DNA of 64,000 nt, from contig CAYMEV010000016.1 of the NCBI GenBank assembly GCA_964389675.1, forward strand, positions 20,645 through 84,644. The letters run 5' to 3'. The DNA comes from CAYMEV01 sp964389675 [NCBI: uncultured Candidatus Sumerlaeota bacterium] (GTDB lineage: Bacteria > CAYMEV01). The notes under the pieces were generated by a model, which was not told the DNA's origin, did no database searches, and was given only the letters and a program-made list of their open reading frames with translations. Made by a program: the position numbers and the translations under genes. The first letter of the stretch is position 1; each line of letters starts with the position of its first letter. This document shows positions 53,804 through 63,228 of the stretch, one piece after another.

Positions 53804-54043
53804 CTAATCAGGAGTGTATTGAAGCAAAGCAGCATTGCGGGCCAGTTTCATCTCTCTGGCCAGTTCTCTCTGGTGCTTTGCACATGTCCCGGTCATTCTG
53901 CGCGGATATATTCTCTTCCTTTCAGATAAGAAATCCTTTAATAGCTCAACATTCTTATAATCGATAAAAAGTGTTTTATCAGCACAAAATCTGCAAAATC
54001 TCTTTTTCCTTGGAAATTTTTTATATGGTATGTTTGTCTTCAA
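53804..54043 (-). CDS. rpsR: 30S ribosomal protein S18
   Basis: 79 aa from TTG 54043. The C+ zinc form is seen in CRFCADK and CAKHQ. The frame also has ATG 54058, which overlaps ssb by 14 bp, but no ribosome site precedes it. The TTG follows an ideal AGGAGGAG sequence, 4 bases from it, formed by the last three Glu codons of ssb, and lies one base after the ssb stop. This makes the TTG the likely start. Family marks PRRMTGTCAKHQREL are intact. Confidence 0.9.
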   Translation of the reverse strand: MKTNIPYKKFPRKKRFCRFCADKTLFIDYKNVELLKDFLSERKRIYPRRMTGTCAKHQRELAREMKLARNAALLQYTPD

Positions 54044-54044
54044 T

Positions 54045-54467
54045 TTACTCCTCCTCATAACCAATATAATCTGAGTCACTCAGTTTTTCAATCTGGTCAC
54101 TGCTCTTATCAATTGAATCTCTTGATCTTAGATTCCTGGATTTTTTGTCTAAAAATTGTATATGTGATGCAACAATATCGTGTTTAGACCTTTTATCCCC
54201 ATCCGGGCCTATCCATGTCTGGTATCTTAAACGCCCTTCCACAAGCACAAGGCTTCCCTTGATGAGATTCTCCCCGCTGTTCTCCCCCAGCTTGCCCCAG
54301 ACAGTAACATCGATATATGCAACATCTTCAAACCATTCATTCTTTTTCTTGTAACGGTGGTTTGTTGCAATCCTGAACTCACATACCGGACTCCCACTGT
54401 TGGTGCTTCTTAACTGTGGATCGGATGTCAGATTTCCCAGTATAAATACCTTATTCAGACTCGCCAT
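54045..54467 (-). CDS. ssb: Single-stranded DNA-binding protein
   Basis: 140 aa. The OB fold is complete ([46 protein letters not shown]). The tail after residue 110 is acidic but ends in GYEEE, without the DDDIPF-like tip that recruits partner proteins in most bacteria. It overlaps rpsF by 17 bp; the order rpsF-ssb-rpsR is near universal. Confidence 0.96.
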   Translation of the reverse strand: MASLNKVFILGNLTSDPQLRSTNSGSPVCEFRIATNHRYKKKNEWFEDVAYIDVTVWGKLGENSGENLIKGSLVLVEGRLRYQTWIGPDGDKRSKHDIVASHIQFLDKKSRNLRSRDSIDKSSDQIEKLSDSDYIGYEEE

Positions 54468-54858
54468 AATCCGATTTATTTACCTCCTTAGCATCGTGAA
54501 TGTCCCCTTCATCTAATTCCTGACTGTTTTCGTCCGCATCAGGCTTTTCTTCGATCTTTTCCGGTATCTTTCTTTCCTTTTCAATCTTTATAATTGATCT
54601 TAAAACATCCTCATCAATCTGAAACTCCTGCTGGATTTTCTTTATGCTTTCCGGCTGTATATCAAATATCAGGAAAGCATAATAGGCTTTCTTGTGGTTC
54701 TTTATCTGATAAGCAAGCTGTCTCAAGCCCCAGAAATCCTCTCTGATAAACAATGCACCATCCTTTTCAAGAGTCTGTTTTATGCTGTCAATTTTTGCCT
54801 GGAAGCCTTCATCACCCATCTCAGGCTGTAAAATAAGACATATCTCGTACCTTCTCAA
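54451..54858 (-). CDS. rpsF: 30S ribosomal protein S6
   Basis: 135 aa. [13 protein letters not shown] at the start, [20 protein letters not shown] in the middle and a ferredoxin-like fold layout. A long acidic C-terminal tail (about 95-135) adds some 35 residues beyond the core. It binds S18 and 16S rRNA. It begins 22 bp after hppA. Confidence 0.96.
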   Translation of the reverse strand: MRRYEICLILQPEMGDEGFQAKIDSIKQTLEKDGALFIREDFWGLRQLAYQIKNHKKAYYAFLIFDIQPESIKKIQQEFQIDEDVLRSIIKIEKERKIPEKIEEKPDADENSQELDEGDIHDAKEVNKSDYGESE

Positions 54859-54880
54859 TTCAAATTACCTCCCTAAAATT

Positions 54881-56953
54881 TTATAATCCTATATTTTTTA
54901 ATATTGGTGCTATCAATAAAGAAACAACCCCCATTAATTTAATGAGGATATTCATTGATGGTCCTGCAGTATCCTTGAACGGATCCCCTACTGTATCACC
55001 GACAACAGCTGCTTCATGGGCTGAAGAACCTTTGCCGCCGAGGTTTCCCTGTTCAATGAATTTCTTTGCATTATCCCATGCTCCGCCGGCATTTGCCATA
55101 AATAATGCCAGCAAAACACCTGACAATGTGGCTCCTGCGAGCAATCCGCCCAGCGTCTGCGATCCCAGAACAAATCCTACAAAGATAGGTGCTATTACTG
55201 CAACTGATCCAGGTACAATCATTTGTGTGAGGGCTGCTTTTGTGCTTATGCTGATGCATTTTTCATAATCAGGCTTTGATTTGCCCTCCATCAGCCCGAC
55301 TATATCCCTGAATTGCCTCCTGACCTCATCTACCATGCTTGAAGCAGCCTTTCCTACAGCATTCATTGTTGAAGAAGCAATAAAGAAAGGCAGTATACCC
55401 CCAAGGAACAATCCGACAATTACCTTAGGATTAGTGAGGTCAATAATAATCTCAGATCCCACTGATTTAACATAAGCGCTGAATAAAGCCAGTGCAGTAA
55501 GTGCAGCTGAACCTATTGCAAATCCCTTTCCCATAGCAGCTGTTGTATTGCCAAGGCTGTCAAGCTTGTCTGTGATCTTCCTGACATCTTCCCCAAGGCC
55601 TGACATTTCAGATATTCCTCCGGCATTGTCTGCAATGGGCCCGTATGCATCAACTGACATCGTGATTCCAATAGTGGCCAGCATTGATATGGCTGCTATT
55701 CCTATTCCATAGAGCCCTGCAGAATAATAAGAAACCATAATTATAACTGCAATTGTTATCATTGGCATAACAACTGATTCGAAACCAATTGCAAGTCCAG
55801 ATATAATATTTGTAGCGCTGCCTGTCTGGCTTGCTTTTGCTATCTTTTTTATTGGATTTCCGGAGGTATAATATTCAGTTATAAGCCCTATGGCACTGCC
55901 CCCTGCGAGACCGAACAGGACAGGAACAAACAGGAGAAGATTCCTTACATCAAAAAACCCGGTTATAAGGGTAATGCTGAAAAAAGCCAGCAGAAGATAG
56001 ATCCCGCCTGCAATATAGGTGCTGTATCTCAGTGCTAAATGAGGCTCCTTATCCTTCAGAAACTCCATGAACCTTATCCCCAATATGGACGCTATCAGCC
56101 CAACCATGATCAATACTATCGGAAGGCTCATAAAAGCTACCGGGTGACCTATGGGAACTGAGGTATTTTCTGATGGATGAATGGTTGCCGCTATAGCCAT
56201 TGTTGCAACAACAGAACCAACATAAGACTCGAACAGATCTGCACCCATGCCAGCCACATCTCCGACATTATCTCCTACATTGTCTGCTATTACTGCAGGA
56301 TTCCTGGGATCATCCTCAGGTATCTTGGCTTCGATCTTTCCGACGAGGTCAGCTCCAACATCTGCAGCCTTTGTATAAATACCTCCTCCAACCCTTGCAA
56401 AAAGTGCAATTGAACTGGCTCCCATTGCAAACCCTGTAATCACCTTTATAAAATCCGTTGTATAAATAAACAGCTCTGAAGGAAGTTCAGGGTCTCCTGT
56501 AAATATTATATAAAAGTACAGTATCCCAAGCCCTAATAAGCCGAGGCTTGCAACAGACAAACCCATTATACTGCCTCCATCAAAAGCCATTTTAAGTGCT
56601 CCTCCAGGATTGTTTTCTTTAGCTTTCTGTGTTGTCCTGACATTTGCAATCGTTGCTGACTTCATTCCAAAAAAGCCTGCTGACATTGAAGCAAGAGCTC
56701 CAAACAAAAATGCTATTGCAGACCAGAATCCGACAAAAAGAAAAAGAAGGATAAGGATTATGGCTATAAATATGGACAAGACAGAATATTCCTTTTTTAG
56801 AAAAACCATTGCCCCTTTATGGATAAGGCTTGATATATCCTGCATCTGCTGGGATTCAATAGAAATTCCCTGAATACTTCTGAAAGTCCTGAATGCAAAG
56901 AATAAACCTGCAAAGGCAATCAAAGGAGCAAAAAAGCTAAAGAACTGTCCCAT
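54881..56953 (-). CDS. hppA: Membrane-bound ion-pumping pyrophosphatase
   Basis: 690 aa with about 16 membrane helices. The substrate loops [38 protein letters not shown] and, near the C-terminus, [23 protein letters not shown] are intact. The motif [17 protein letters not shown] has Ala where K+-independent enzymes have Lys, which places it in the K+-dependent subfamily. Members of that subfamily pump Na+ or H+. It recovers energy from pyrophosphate made by biosynthesis. It follows pth by 30 bp. Confidence 0.95.
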   Translation of the reverse strand: MGQFFSFFAPLIAFAGLFFAFRTFRSIQGISIESQQMQDISSLIHKGAMVFLKKEYSVLSIFIAIILILLFLFVGFWSAIAFLFGALASMSAGFFGMKSATIANVRTTQKAKENNPGGALKMAFDGGSIMGLSVASLGLLGLGILYFYIIFTGDPELPSELFIYTTDFIKVITGFAMGASSIALFARVGGGIYTKAADVGADLVGKIEAKIPEDDPRNPAVIADNVGDNVGDVAGMGADLFESYVGSVVATMAIAATIHPSENTSVPIGHPVAFMSLPIVLIMVGLIASILGIRFMEFLKDKEPHLALRYSTYIAGGIYLLLAFFSITLITGFFDVRNLLLFVPVLFGLAGGSAIGLITEYYTSGNPIKKIAKASQTGSATNIISGLAIGFESVVMPMITIAVIIMVSYYSAGLYGIGIAAISMLATIGITMSVDAYGPIADNAGGISEMSGLGEDVRKITDKLDSLGNTTAAMGKGFAIGSAALTALALFSAYVKSVGSEIIIDLTNPKVIVGLFLGGILPFFIASSTMNAVGKAASSMVDEVRRQFRDIVGLMEGKSKPDYEKCISISTKAALTQMIVPGSVAVIAPIFVGFVLGSQTLGGLLAGATLSGVLLALFMANAGGAWDNAKKFIEQGNLGGKGSSAHEAAVVGDTVGDPFKDTAGPSMNILIKLMGVVSLLIAPILKNIGL

Positions 56954-56983
56954 CTCTTTCTCCTTTCAATCAATATTAATATA

Positions 56984-57550
56984 TTAAATCAAGCTGACCC
57001 TGTTGTAGAGGTTAGCCGCTCTGCTGATCCCATTGTGTATTAATACATCAACAGATTCAGCTGTTCTTTTTAGCAAAAATTCCAATTTCTCAGATTCGGC
57101 TGTTCCAAACCTGTCCAGCACATAATCAGCAGGGTCCATGCCCTCTGGAGGCTTTGAAATCCCTACCCTGCATCTCATAAACAGGTTTTCAGGAATTAGC
57201 CCGCTAATGCTCTCAATTCCCTTATGTCCGCCACTTCCCTTGTTCATACTGTATTTGATGTATCCAAATTCAATATCCATATCATCGTGTATAATCAGGA
57301 TTTTATCCCATATGGCCTTTTGCTTCTCAAAAAAATAACCAAGGGACTCACCGCTTCTGTTCATATATAATGAAGGCTTTAGCAGGCATAGATCTCTTAA
57401 TGACCATTGTTTATAATATTTATTTTCGTGGAAGCTATATCTGCTATTTGAGAATTTCCTGTAACAATCCAGAATAAGATATCCGATATTATGCCTTGTC
57501 CCTTCATATCTGGCACCAGGATTACCCAAACCTACTATTAAAAATGACAC
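56984..57550 (-). CDS. pth: Peptidyl-tRNA hydrolase
   Basis: 188 aa. GLGNPGARYEGTRHNIGY carries the catalytic His, LYMNRSGES the conserved Asn, HDDMDIEFG the catalytic Asp, and GSGGHKGIESI the substrate loop (Lys where many have Asn). It releases stalled peptidyl-tRNA. It follows rplY by 22 bp, a common order. Confidence 0.96.
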   Translation of the reverse strand: MSFLIVGLGNPGARYEGTRHNIGYLILDCYRKFSNSRYSFHENKYYKQWSLRDLCLLKPSLYMNRSGESLGYFFEKQKAIWDKILIIHDDMDIEFGYIKYSMNKGSGGHKGIESISGLIPENLFMRCRVGISKPPEGMDPADYVLDRFGTAESEKLEFLLKRTAESVDVLIHNGISRAANLYNRVSLI

Positions 57551-57572
57551 GACTGCAGATTACCGGCAAAAG

Positions 57573-58190
57573 CTATTCCTTAACCTCTTCATCAAGAGAA
57601 AGAGGCTCGAGAAGCATCCCTCCGCCCTTACCTGTTTTCCTTCTTAAAGTACATATAACCTTCTCCGGGACGTCGGAAAATATCATTCCTTCTGGAAGTT
57701 TCATGTCTTTTCCATATATTACATCATTTATCTGCATATCGGATACATCAATTGCTATATAGGGAGGAATTTTTTCTGCACGAACCTTTACATAGATTCT
57801 GTCCATATAAACCCTGATGTTGTTATTCTTTATATGATCAAGATAAAAGCCTTTATACCTTAAAGGAACCTGAACCCTGACATAATCTTTTTCTTCTATC
57901 CCAATAAAATCGACATGAATAACACTTCTTGTAACAGGATGTATCTGATAGTCCTTCAAAATGCAGTAATGCCTTATTCTTCCATCTGATTTCATGATCA
58001 GTCTAAAAACTGTATTTTCACCAGCTTTGGATGCTTTACGGAGAAATTCCTTCTTATCCAACGATATTGCCAAAGGTTTAATCTTTTTGCCATAAACAAC
58101 ACCCAAAAGCCCGCCACTGTTCCGCATATCCTTGTTTTCTCTTTTGTTCAGTTTAGTTCTTTCTTCAACCATAAGCTCCAATGCTTCCAT
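57573..58190 (-). CDS. rplY: 50S ribosomal protein L25/Ctc
   Basis: 205 aa from ATG 58190. An in-frame longer version reaches 58412 but overlaps prs extensively, and a GGAGGATA ribosome site lies right before 58190. The N-terminal 5S-rRNA-binding L25 domain (GGLLGVVYGKKIKPLAI) and the C-terminal TL5-type domain (PLRYKGF, MQINDVI, PEGMIFSDVPEKVICTL) are both present. It belongs to the general stress Ctc type. Confidence 0.92.
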   Translation of the reverse strand: MEALELMVEERTKLNKRENKDMRNSGGLLGVVYGKKIKPLAISLDKKEFLRKASKAGENTVFRLIMKSDGRIRHYCILKDYQIHPVTRSVIHVDFIGIEEKDYVRVQVPLRYKGFYLDHIKNNNIRVYMDRIYVKVRAEKIPPYIAIDVSDMQINDVIYGKDMKLPEGMIFSDVPEKVICTLRRKTGKGGGMLLEPLSLDEEVKE

Positions 58191-58266
58191 AAGTATCCTC
58201 CTAAATGCACTTGGTAAAGTAAAGCTTTTATCTAAAAATAAAAAATATGCAAGAAAAAAGTAATAT

Positions 58267-59202
58267 TTAAATAGAAAATTGAGATAAGGAGGTATTCCAA
58301 ATGACTGAATAGATGGCTTTTGATATGATTTCAGATGAGTCAATGATCTCGAGCTTTTCTCGAATCTCAAGGTCAGGGTTGAATATGGAATCAGTAATAA
58401 ATATCTTTTCAATATTGGAATATAATATCTTATCTATATTCTCAGTCCCAATAAGGGAATGGGTAACTAATGCATAAACCTTTGAAGCACCTGCCTGCTT
58501 GAGTTTCTCTGAAACCACCGCAACAGTTCTTCCGCTGTCAATAATATCATCAATGATGACAGCATCCTTCCCCTTAATGTCACTGGAAACCGTGTCCAGG
58601 CTGTCTGCTCCCTGATGTTCAATCCTTTTATCACTAAGTATATAAGGCTTCTTCATATATTCTGAAAATAAAAATGCCCTGTGAAAGCCTCTTGGATCAG
58701 GCGCAACGACCACATAATCATCAAGGGAGAGCTTGTCAAGTACCGTTTTAAATAACGGGAAAGGGCTCAGATTATCAACAGGAATATTGTAAAAACCCTG
58801 AATTTCAGGAATATGAAGATCAAGGGTTATTAGCCTAACCACACCTGAAAACTGTATCAGGTCAGCAAGCAGCCTTGATGATATTGGTACTCTCTGCTTG
58901 GTTTTATATGTCTGTTTACTATAGGCAAGGTAGGGTATAACAGCAATAACACTTCTTGCAGATGCTCTCTTAAACATATCAACTGCAAGCAGGAATTCCA
59001 TAATTGAGTCATTGACAGGGCTGTAGAAGGATTGTATAAGAAAAACGTTCTTGCCCCTTACGCTGATTGGACAGTGCACAAATATCTCACCATCCCGGAA
59101 CCTGGCAATTTCAAGAGGAGAAAGCTTTGTGTTAAGCCTTTTTGTGATCTTCTGGGCGAGGCCTATACTGTTATTACATGAAAATATTAAGGTATTTTTC
59201 AT
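58267..59202 (-). CDS. prs: Ribose-phosphate pyrophosphokinase, divergent
   Basis: 311 aa, normal length, both phosphoribosyltransferase-fold halves. ARFRDGEIFVHC, TLDLHIPEIQGFYNIPVDN and RVPISSRLLADL match Prs. The catalytic parts are altered: GYARQDRR is AYSKQTYK, the RARxxAK catalytic-loop region is RAFLFSE so the Lys and second Arg are missing, and the PRPP loop DDMIDTGGT is DDIIDSGRT. It should make PRPP but may have changed kinetics or another role. It precedes rplY by 76 bp. Confidence 0.85.
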   Translation of the reverse strand: MKNTLIFSCNNSIGLAQKITKRLNTKLSPLEIARFRDGEIFVHCPISVRGKNVFLIQSFYSPVNDSIMEFLLAVDMFKRASARSVIAVIPYLAYSKQTYKTKQRVPISSRLLADLIQFSGVVRLITLDLHIPEIQGFYNIPVDNLSPFPLFKTVLDKLSLDDYVVVAPDPRGFHRAFLFSEYMKKPYILSDKRIEHQGADSLDTVSSDIKGKDAVIIDDIIDSGRTVAVVSEKLKQAGASKVYALVTHSLIGTENIDKILYSNIEKIFITDSIFNPDLEIREKLEIIDSSEIISKAIYSVIWNTSLSQFSI

Positions 59203-59214
59203 TTCACGATTAAG

Positions 59215-59286
59215 CTGGGGCGGAAGGATTCGAACCTTCGAATACAGGTACCAAAAACCTGTGTCTTACCACTTGACGACGCCCCA
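59215..59286 (-). tRNA. tRNA-Gln (anticodon TTG)
   Basis: The 72-base gene folds as a standard cloverleaf: acceptor TGGGGCG with CGCCCCA, D arm with AAGTGGTAAG, anticodon stem CAGGT/ACCTG and loop TTTTGGT, so the anticodon (59254-59252) is TTG for CAA, and a GAAGG/CCTTC T arm with TTCGAAT loop. The discriminator base is G, as expected for tRNA-Gln. The CCA end is not encoded. It lies between spoVG and prs on the same strand. Confidence 0.97.
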
Positions 59287-59300
59287 TTTATATAGAAAGC

Positions 59301-59609
59301 CTATAAGCTTTCCGGGTCTTCACTGCTGACTTGGGGTTGGTCCTCTTCATCCATCTTAGCAATTTCAATATTATATTGATCAAGAACAGCTGTCTCGATC
59401 AATCGTCTTGTTTCATTGTTAAGGGGGTGAGCAATGTCCTTGTAGGATCCATCTTTCCTCTTTTTACTGGGCATCGCTACAAATAATCCATTATTACCGT
59501 TGATAATCTTAAGGTCCCTGATAATAAAAGCATTGTCAAAGGTAATAGTAGCGAAAGCCTTTAGCCTGTTCTCATTGATAGGAAAAACTCTAACTTCTGT
59601 GATTTCCAT
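59301..59609 (-). CDS. spoVG: SpoVG-family regulator
   Basis: 102 aa from ATG 59609, which has GGAGG just upstream; the longer frame to 59666 would overlap ispE. ITEVRVFPINENRLKAFATITFDNAF, VAMPSKKRKDG and AHPLNNETRRLIE are the family sequence. SpoVG proteins bind nucleic acid and regulate varied genes in Firmicutes and spirochaetes (Borrelia). The C-terminal acidic tail is short. Next to ispE, as in other spirochaetes as I recall. Confidence 0.95.
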   Translation of the reverse strand: MEITEVRVFPINENRLKAFATITFDNAFIIRDLKIINGNNGLFVAMPSKKRKDGSYKDIAHPLNNETRRLIETAVLDQYNIEIAKMDEEDQPQVSSEDPESL

Positions 59610-59643
59610 TAACCTCCACCATCCTAAGTGTTGTATTTTTCCT

Positions 59644-60552
59644 CTAAATAAAAGAGGTTGAACCAATATTTACCATAGTAATAAATTTTGTCAAGACAGT
59701 TTTTTCTATTAAATTTTTCGGTAAAGAATCAATTATTGCCCCGTTATCAACTGTCTTATCAGGGTTTATTAGAATAAATAGTGAAGATCCTGATCCGGTA
59801 AGCATTGTACAATTCTTATATTCGCTGGGTATTGATTCCATGATAAGATTCAGCGGTTCTGAAACATGTAATGCCGGCTTCTGCAGATCGTTTGCCATCC
59901 AATTGCAGATATCAGCATAGCTGTACTTCTTCATGCTGATAATCTCATCCCTTAAATGATTTTCAAAATAGTCTAGATCAGGACATGAGCCGGTCAGCTG
60001 ATCATATTCCTTATATACAAGGGCTGTGCTTAAGCCGCTCTTGGGCTTTATTACCAGGCAATTGCAGTTAATGCTTCCTTCCACGGGCAGTACCGTCTCT
60101 CCGAAACCCTTAACAAAAGCGAATCCCCCGGATAAGAAAAATGGTGTATCATAACCGCATGTTTCTGCAATAGCCTTTAAAGCCCTATCATCAAGCTTTT
60201 TCCCATACAGCCCTGTAAGGTATCTGATAACTGAAGCAGCATTAGAACTACCCCCACCAAGGCCTGCGCTGTGTGGTATCCTTTTTTCCAGCAATATGCT
60301 TATTTTGGGCAATTCTCCATCCAGGAAATAATCAGAGAAAAATTTCACACCCCTGTTTACAAGATTGGATTCATCAGAGGGTATAGCCTTGTTGCTGCAG
60401 GCAAATGAATATTTTTCGCTTTCTGTTATGGTTATCTCATCAAAGAATGCAATTGTATGCATCAGGGATATTATTTTATGAAACCCGTTTTTCTTAGGGC
60501 CTACTCTTAGATACAGATTAAGTTTTGCAGGGGAATGCAGTCTTACTTCCAT
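59644..60552 (-). CDS. ispE: 4-diphosphocytidyl-2-C-methylerythritol kinase
   Basis: 302 aa GHMP kinase. SPAKLNLYLRVGPKKNGFH opens the protein and the ATP loop is PHSAGLGGGSSNAASV. It carries out the fourth step of the MEP pathway. A GAGGAG ribosome site lies before the ATG. It overlaps the LolB-like gene by 10 bp. Confidence 0.95.
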   Translation of the reverse strand: MEVRLHSPAKLNLYLRVGPKKNGFHKIISLMHTIAFFDEITITESEKYSFACSNKAIPSDESNLVNRGVKFFSDYFLDGELPKISILLEKRIPHSAGLGGGSSNAASVIRYLTGLYGKKLDDRALKAIAETCGYDTPFFLSGGFAFVKGFGETVLPVEGSINCNCLVIKPKSGLSTALVYKEYDQLTGSCPDLDYFENHLRDEIISMKKYSYADICNWMANDLQKPALHVSEPLNLIMESIPSEYKNCTMLTGSGSSLFILINPDKTVDNGAIIDSLPKNLIEKTVLTKFITMVNIGSTSFI

Positions 60553-61223
60553 ATGAAAAGCTCCTCTTTAAGTTCCAGGTTAATACTGTATGATTCTATG
60601 TCATATTCCAGTCTGCCATTCTTAAAAATTACAGACCTGCTTCTGAAAAACAGGCAGTCACCTATCTTTTCAGGATTGCTGGCACTGAAGACCAGCTCAT
60701 CTGTATCAGTTTTTCTTTTAATTATATACCCATTACCATTGTTGTTAAACACCGATATGCAAATGTTTTTGCGGGCAAAATCCTCAAAAAGGAATCTTGC
60801 AGGGTAGCTATCCTTTAGATAATAATCATAACCGGTAAAAAGAAAACCTGGATGCATGGCAAATATGTCAGTATCAAACAGATAATATTTATCGATTCCC
60901 TTCCTGTAGATATCTGTGGAATTTTCTCTCCTGTTTTCCACATGTATGATGTCTTTATCATAAATGATTATAATTTCAGCAAACCCGAGTGTATTCAATA
61001 TCTCCATTCGCACTCTGGTATCCTTTGAATAAACAACTGCTTCAAACCTCTGCTTTTCCTTGCCATCAAAAAATGCACCTTTTATAAGGAAAACATAGCT
61101 TTCCGGAAAAATAAGGTCATGGCATATTCTTTGAAAATGGTAATTTTTTTTATATGCACAGCTGAATGAAAACAGAAGAAATAATAAGATAATAAGGCTC
61201 CGCTTAATTCTTTTACTTATCAT
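60543..61223 (-). CDS. LolB-like outer-membrane lipoprotein
   Basis: 226 aa. Signal with lipobox SFSCAY, lipidated at about residue 22. The mature part is beta-rich and its centre, FLIKGAFFDGKEKQRFEAVVYS followed by MEILNTLGFAEIIIIYD, follows the pattern of the LolB domain (glycine-rich first strand, then an L-x-x-PLG-type step). Support also comes from position: in gammaproteobacteria lolB precedes ispE and prs. LolB takes lipoproteins from LolA and inserts them in the outer membrane. The homology is by eye and remote. Confidence 0.65.
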   Translation of the reverse strand: MISKRIKRSLIILLFLLFSFSCAYKKNYHFQRICHDLIFPESYVFLIKGAFFDGKEKQRFEAVVYSKDTRVRMEILNTLGFAEIIIIYDKDIIHVENRRENSTDIYRKGIDKYYLFDTDIFAMHPGFLFTGYDYYLKDSYPARFLFEDFARKNICISVFNNNGNGYIIKRKTDTDELVFSASNPEKIGDCLFFRSRSVIFKNGRLEYDIESYSINLELKEELFIWK

Positions 61224-63217
61224 AATCCGCTGCTTAGCTTTTCAATAAATGCATTTATCCTTTCAATATCTTCTTTATCAGCATATTGCCCGGCAGATTT
61301 CTTAAAATATTCCAGAGCCTTATCATAATCCCCGTTTTTTTGATAGATCAGACCCAGGTGCTCAGATATTTCAGGATCTGATGAAGATATTTCACATGCC
61401 CTTAAAAGATAATGCAGAGCTTTATCAAACTGATTATTATTATAGTGATACCAGCCTAATGAATCCAGAAATGCAGGATTTAAGGGCTCAATCTTAACAG
61501 CATAGGTCAGCAGATCATATGCAGTGTCCATATTCCTTCCTTCCAGAACATAGCTGTATCCCAGGCTATTGCAGATATCTGGAGAATATGGATTTTTTTG
61601 ATTAAGCCCTTCAAGTATTTCAATGCTTTTATCAATAGCATCCACCTGAAAGCAGTAACCACTGTAAGAAAAAAGGACATCCCTGTCATCAGGATAAACA
61701 TCAAGCGCTTCTTTAAAAACGCTTTCAGCAGCCTCATATTCTTTCAGCCTCATAAGATAATCTGCTGAAATTAAATAATCCTGGACTTCATTGAAATTAT
61801 CCAGATACAGGTCAGCTATCCAGGTTTTATCAACTGTTTCACCTGCCCTGATATATAAGCTGAATCCAAGCATATATGCCTGCTTCAGGTTTTTATTCTC
61901 CTTTATCATCTTTTCATAGCTGATAATAGCCTCTTTTATATCATTATTCTTAAGAAGCATTTCAATATAAAGTGCCCAGAGCTTAAACTCCCTCGGTTGC
62001 CGGTCACTTAGGATCTGATTAAGCACTTCTATGGCCGTCTTCTTTGATCTGAGATGAAATATTGCATTTATAAGCTCAATAAAAATATCATCTGATTGAG
62101 GATTCTCATCATGAAGATTTTCAAGCAGGGAAAGTGCCTCCTGCTCTTTTTTCTCCAGCACAAGCAGTTCATAGAGCATCATCTGATAATCCACTGCGGG
62201 GAAAATGTCCTTGTACTCATTTAGGAGATTCTTTGCTGAATTATACTGTCCGGTCTTGATATAAGAATTATAAAGAAGCATCAGCAGGTTCATATCACAT
62301 TCCTCAATGCTTATCAGGCCTCTTGCTGACTTAATAATTCCATAATAGTCACTGCTGAGGAAACGGGCATAATTAAGCCTCCTGTAATAGTTAAGATCCC
62401 TTTCCTCTTCTGGTACAGCTTCATACAGGCCAATTATATAAGGCAGATATTCCTTAACATTATTTGCAAGTACATATGAAATAAATGCCTCGGTAAAATA
62501 ATCCCTGTTCTGGCCATTATCGATCATAATTTTATAAAACAGAGCTATATCTATATTGAGCTTTTGCGTTTTTGAGACATTTTCAAGAGCTTTCAGGGAA
62601 TAGCTGTAGTAAGGGTGGAGTTCTATTGATTTCATATAATAATATGCTGCAGCAGAATACTCCTTATCCATTTCGAAAAGATTTCCTATCAGGTAATAGA
62701 TTAATTCATCCTGCGGCTTATTTGATTCAATATGTTCTGCATAATGCATTAAATGATCCTTTGCTTCATCTTTCCGCCCATGGAAGAACATAAGCCTTCC
62801 AGCCTGGGCATAGTATTCAAGCCTGTCACACCTGATCTCAATAAGCTTCCTGTATGTATCAATAGCCTTTTCATAGTGATCGCTGCTTATAAGCAGACCG
62901 CCGTATGTTTCCAGGGCTTCCGTATTATCTGGATACCTTGACAGGAAATCCTCGGCAAGTTTCAATGCTCTTTCTTCGTCCTTGCAGATCTTTATTATAT
63001 GCAGATAAGGGACAAACAAATCATCCCTTAAATCAATAATTTCCTCAAGATAACTGATGCTTTCTTTGTATTTCCCCTCTGCTTCACTTTGAACAGCATT
63101 TACAAATTTTTCGATAATCCTGCTCTCTTCTTTGAAATCAGGTTTTTCTGCTCCCGAAACCAGAAAGACGCCTGACATTAGGACCATTAACAATATATAA
63201 AGCCTGTTCATGCACAT
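61220..63217 (-). CDS. Exported multi-TPR protein
   Basis: 665 aa. Signal peptide about residues 3-22 (LVSGAE). The rest is a long series of tetratricopeptide repeats, more than ten, such as DIERINAFIEKL and ALDYFKKSA-type helices. It lacks a lipobox. The equivalent gene next to lolB and ispE in Pseudomonas also encodes a TPR protein, which suggests an outer-membrane assembly scaffold. It overlaps the LolB-like gene by 4 bp. Either ATG 63217 or ATG 63211 may be used. Confidence 0.88.
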   Translation of the reverse strand: MCMNRLYILLMVLMSGVFLVSGAEKPDFKEESRIIEKFVNAVQSEAEGKYKESISYLEEIIDLRDDLFVPYLHIIKICKDEERALKLAEDFLSRYPDNTEALETYGGLLISSDHYEKAIDTYRKLIEIRCDRLEYYAQAGRLMFFHGRKDEAKDHLMHYAEHIESNKPQDELIYYLIGNLFEMDKEYSAAAYYYMKSIELHPYYSYSLKALENVSKTQKLNIDIALFYKIMIDNGQNRDYFTEAFISYVLANNVKEYLPYIIGLYEAVPEEERDLNYYRRLNYARFLSSDYYGIIKSARGLISIEECDMNLLMLLYNSYIKTGQYNSAKNLLNEYKDIFPAVDYQMMLYELLVLEKKEQEALSLLENLHDENPQSDDIFIELINAIFHLRSKKTAIEVLNQILSDRQPREFKLWALYIEMLLKNNDIKEAIISYEKMIKENKNLKQAYMLGFSLYIRAGETVDKTWIADLYLDNFNEVQDYLISADYLMRLKEYEAAESVFKEALDVYPDDRDVLFSYSGYCFQVDAIDKSIEILEGLNQKNPYSPDICNSLGYSYVLEGRNMDTAYDLLTYAVKIEPLNPAFLDSLGWYHYNNNQFDKALHYLLRACEISSSDPEISEHLGLIYQKNGDYDKALEYFKKSAGQYADKEDIERINAFIEKLSSGL

Positions 63218-63228
63218 TTGTTTTTTAT

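Noticed and set aside
58191-58412. N-terminal extension of rplY
   Set aside because: The extension lies inside prs in another frame, is unlike L25, and a strong ribosome site precedes ATG 58190.
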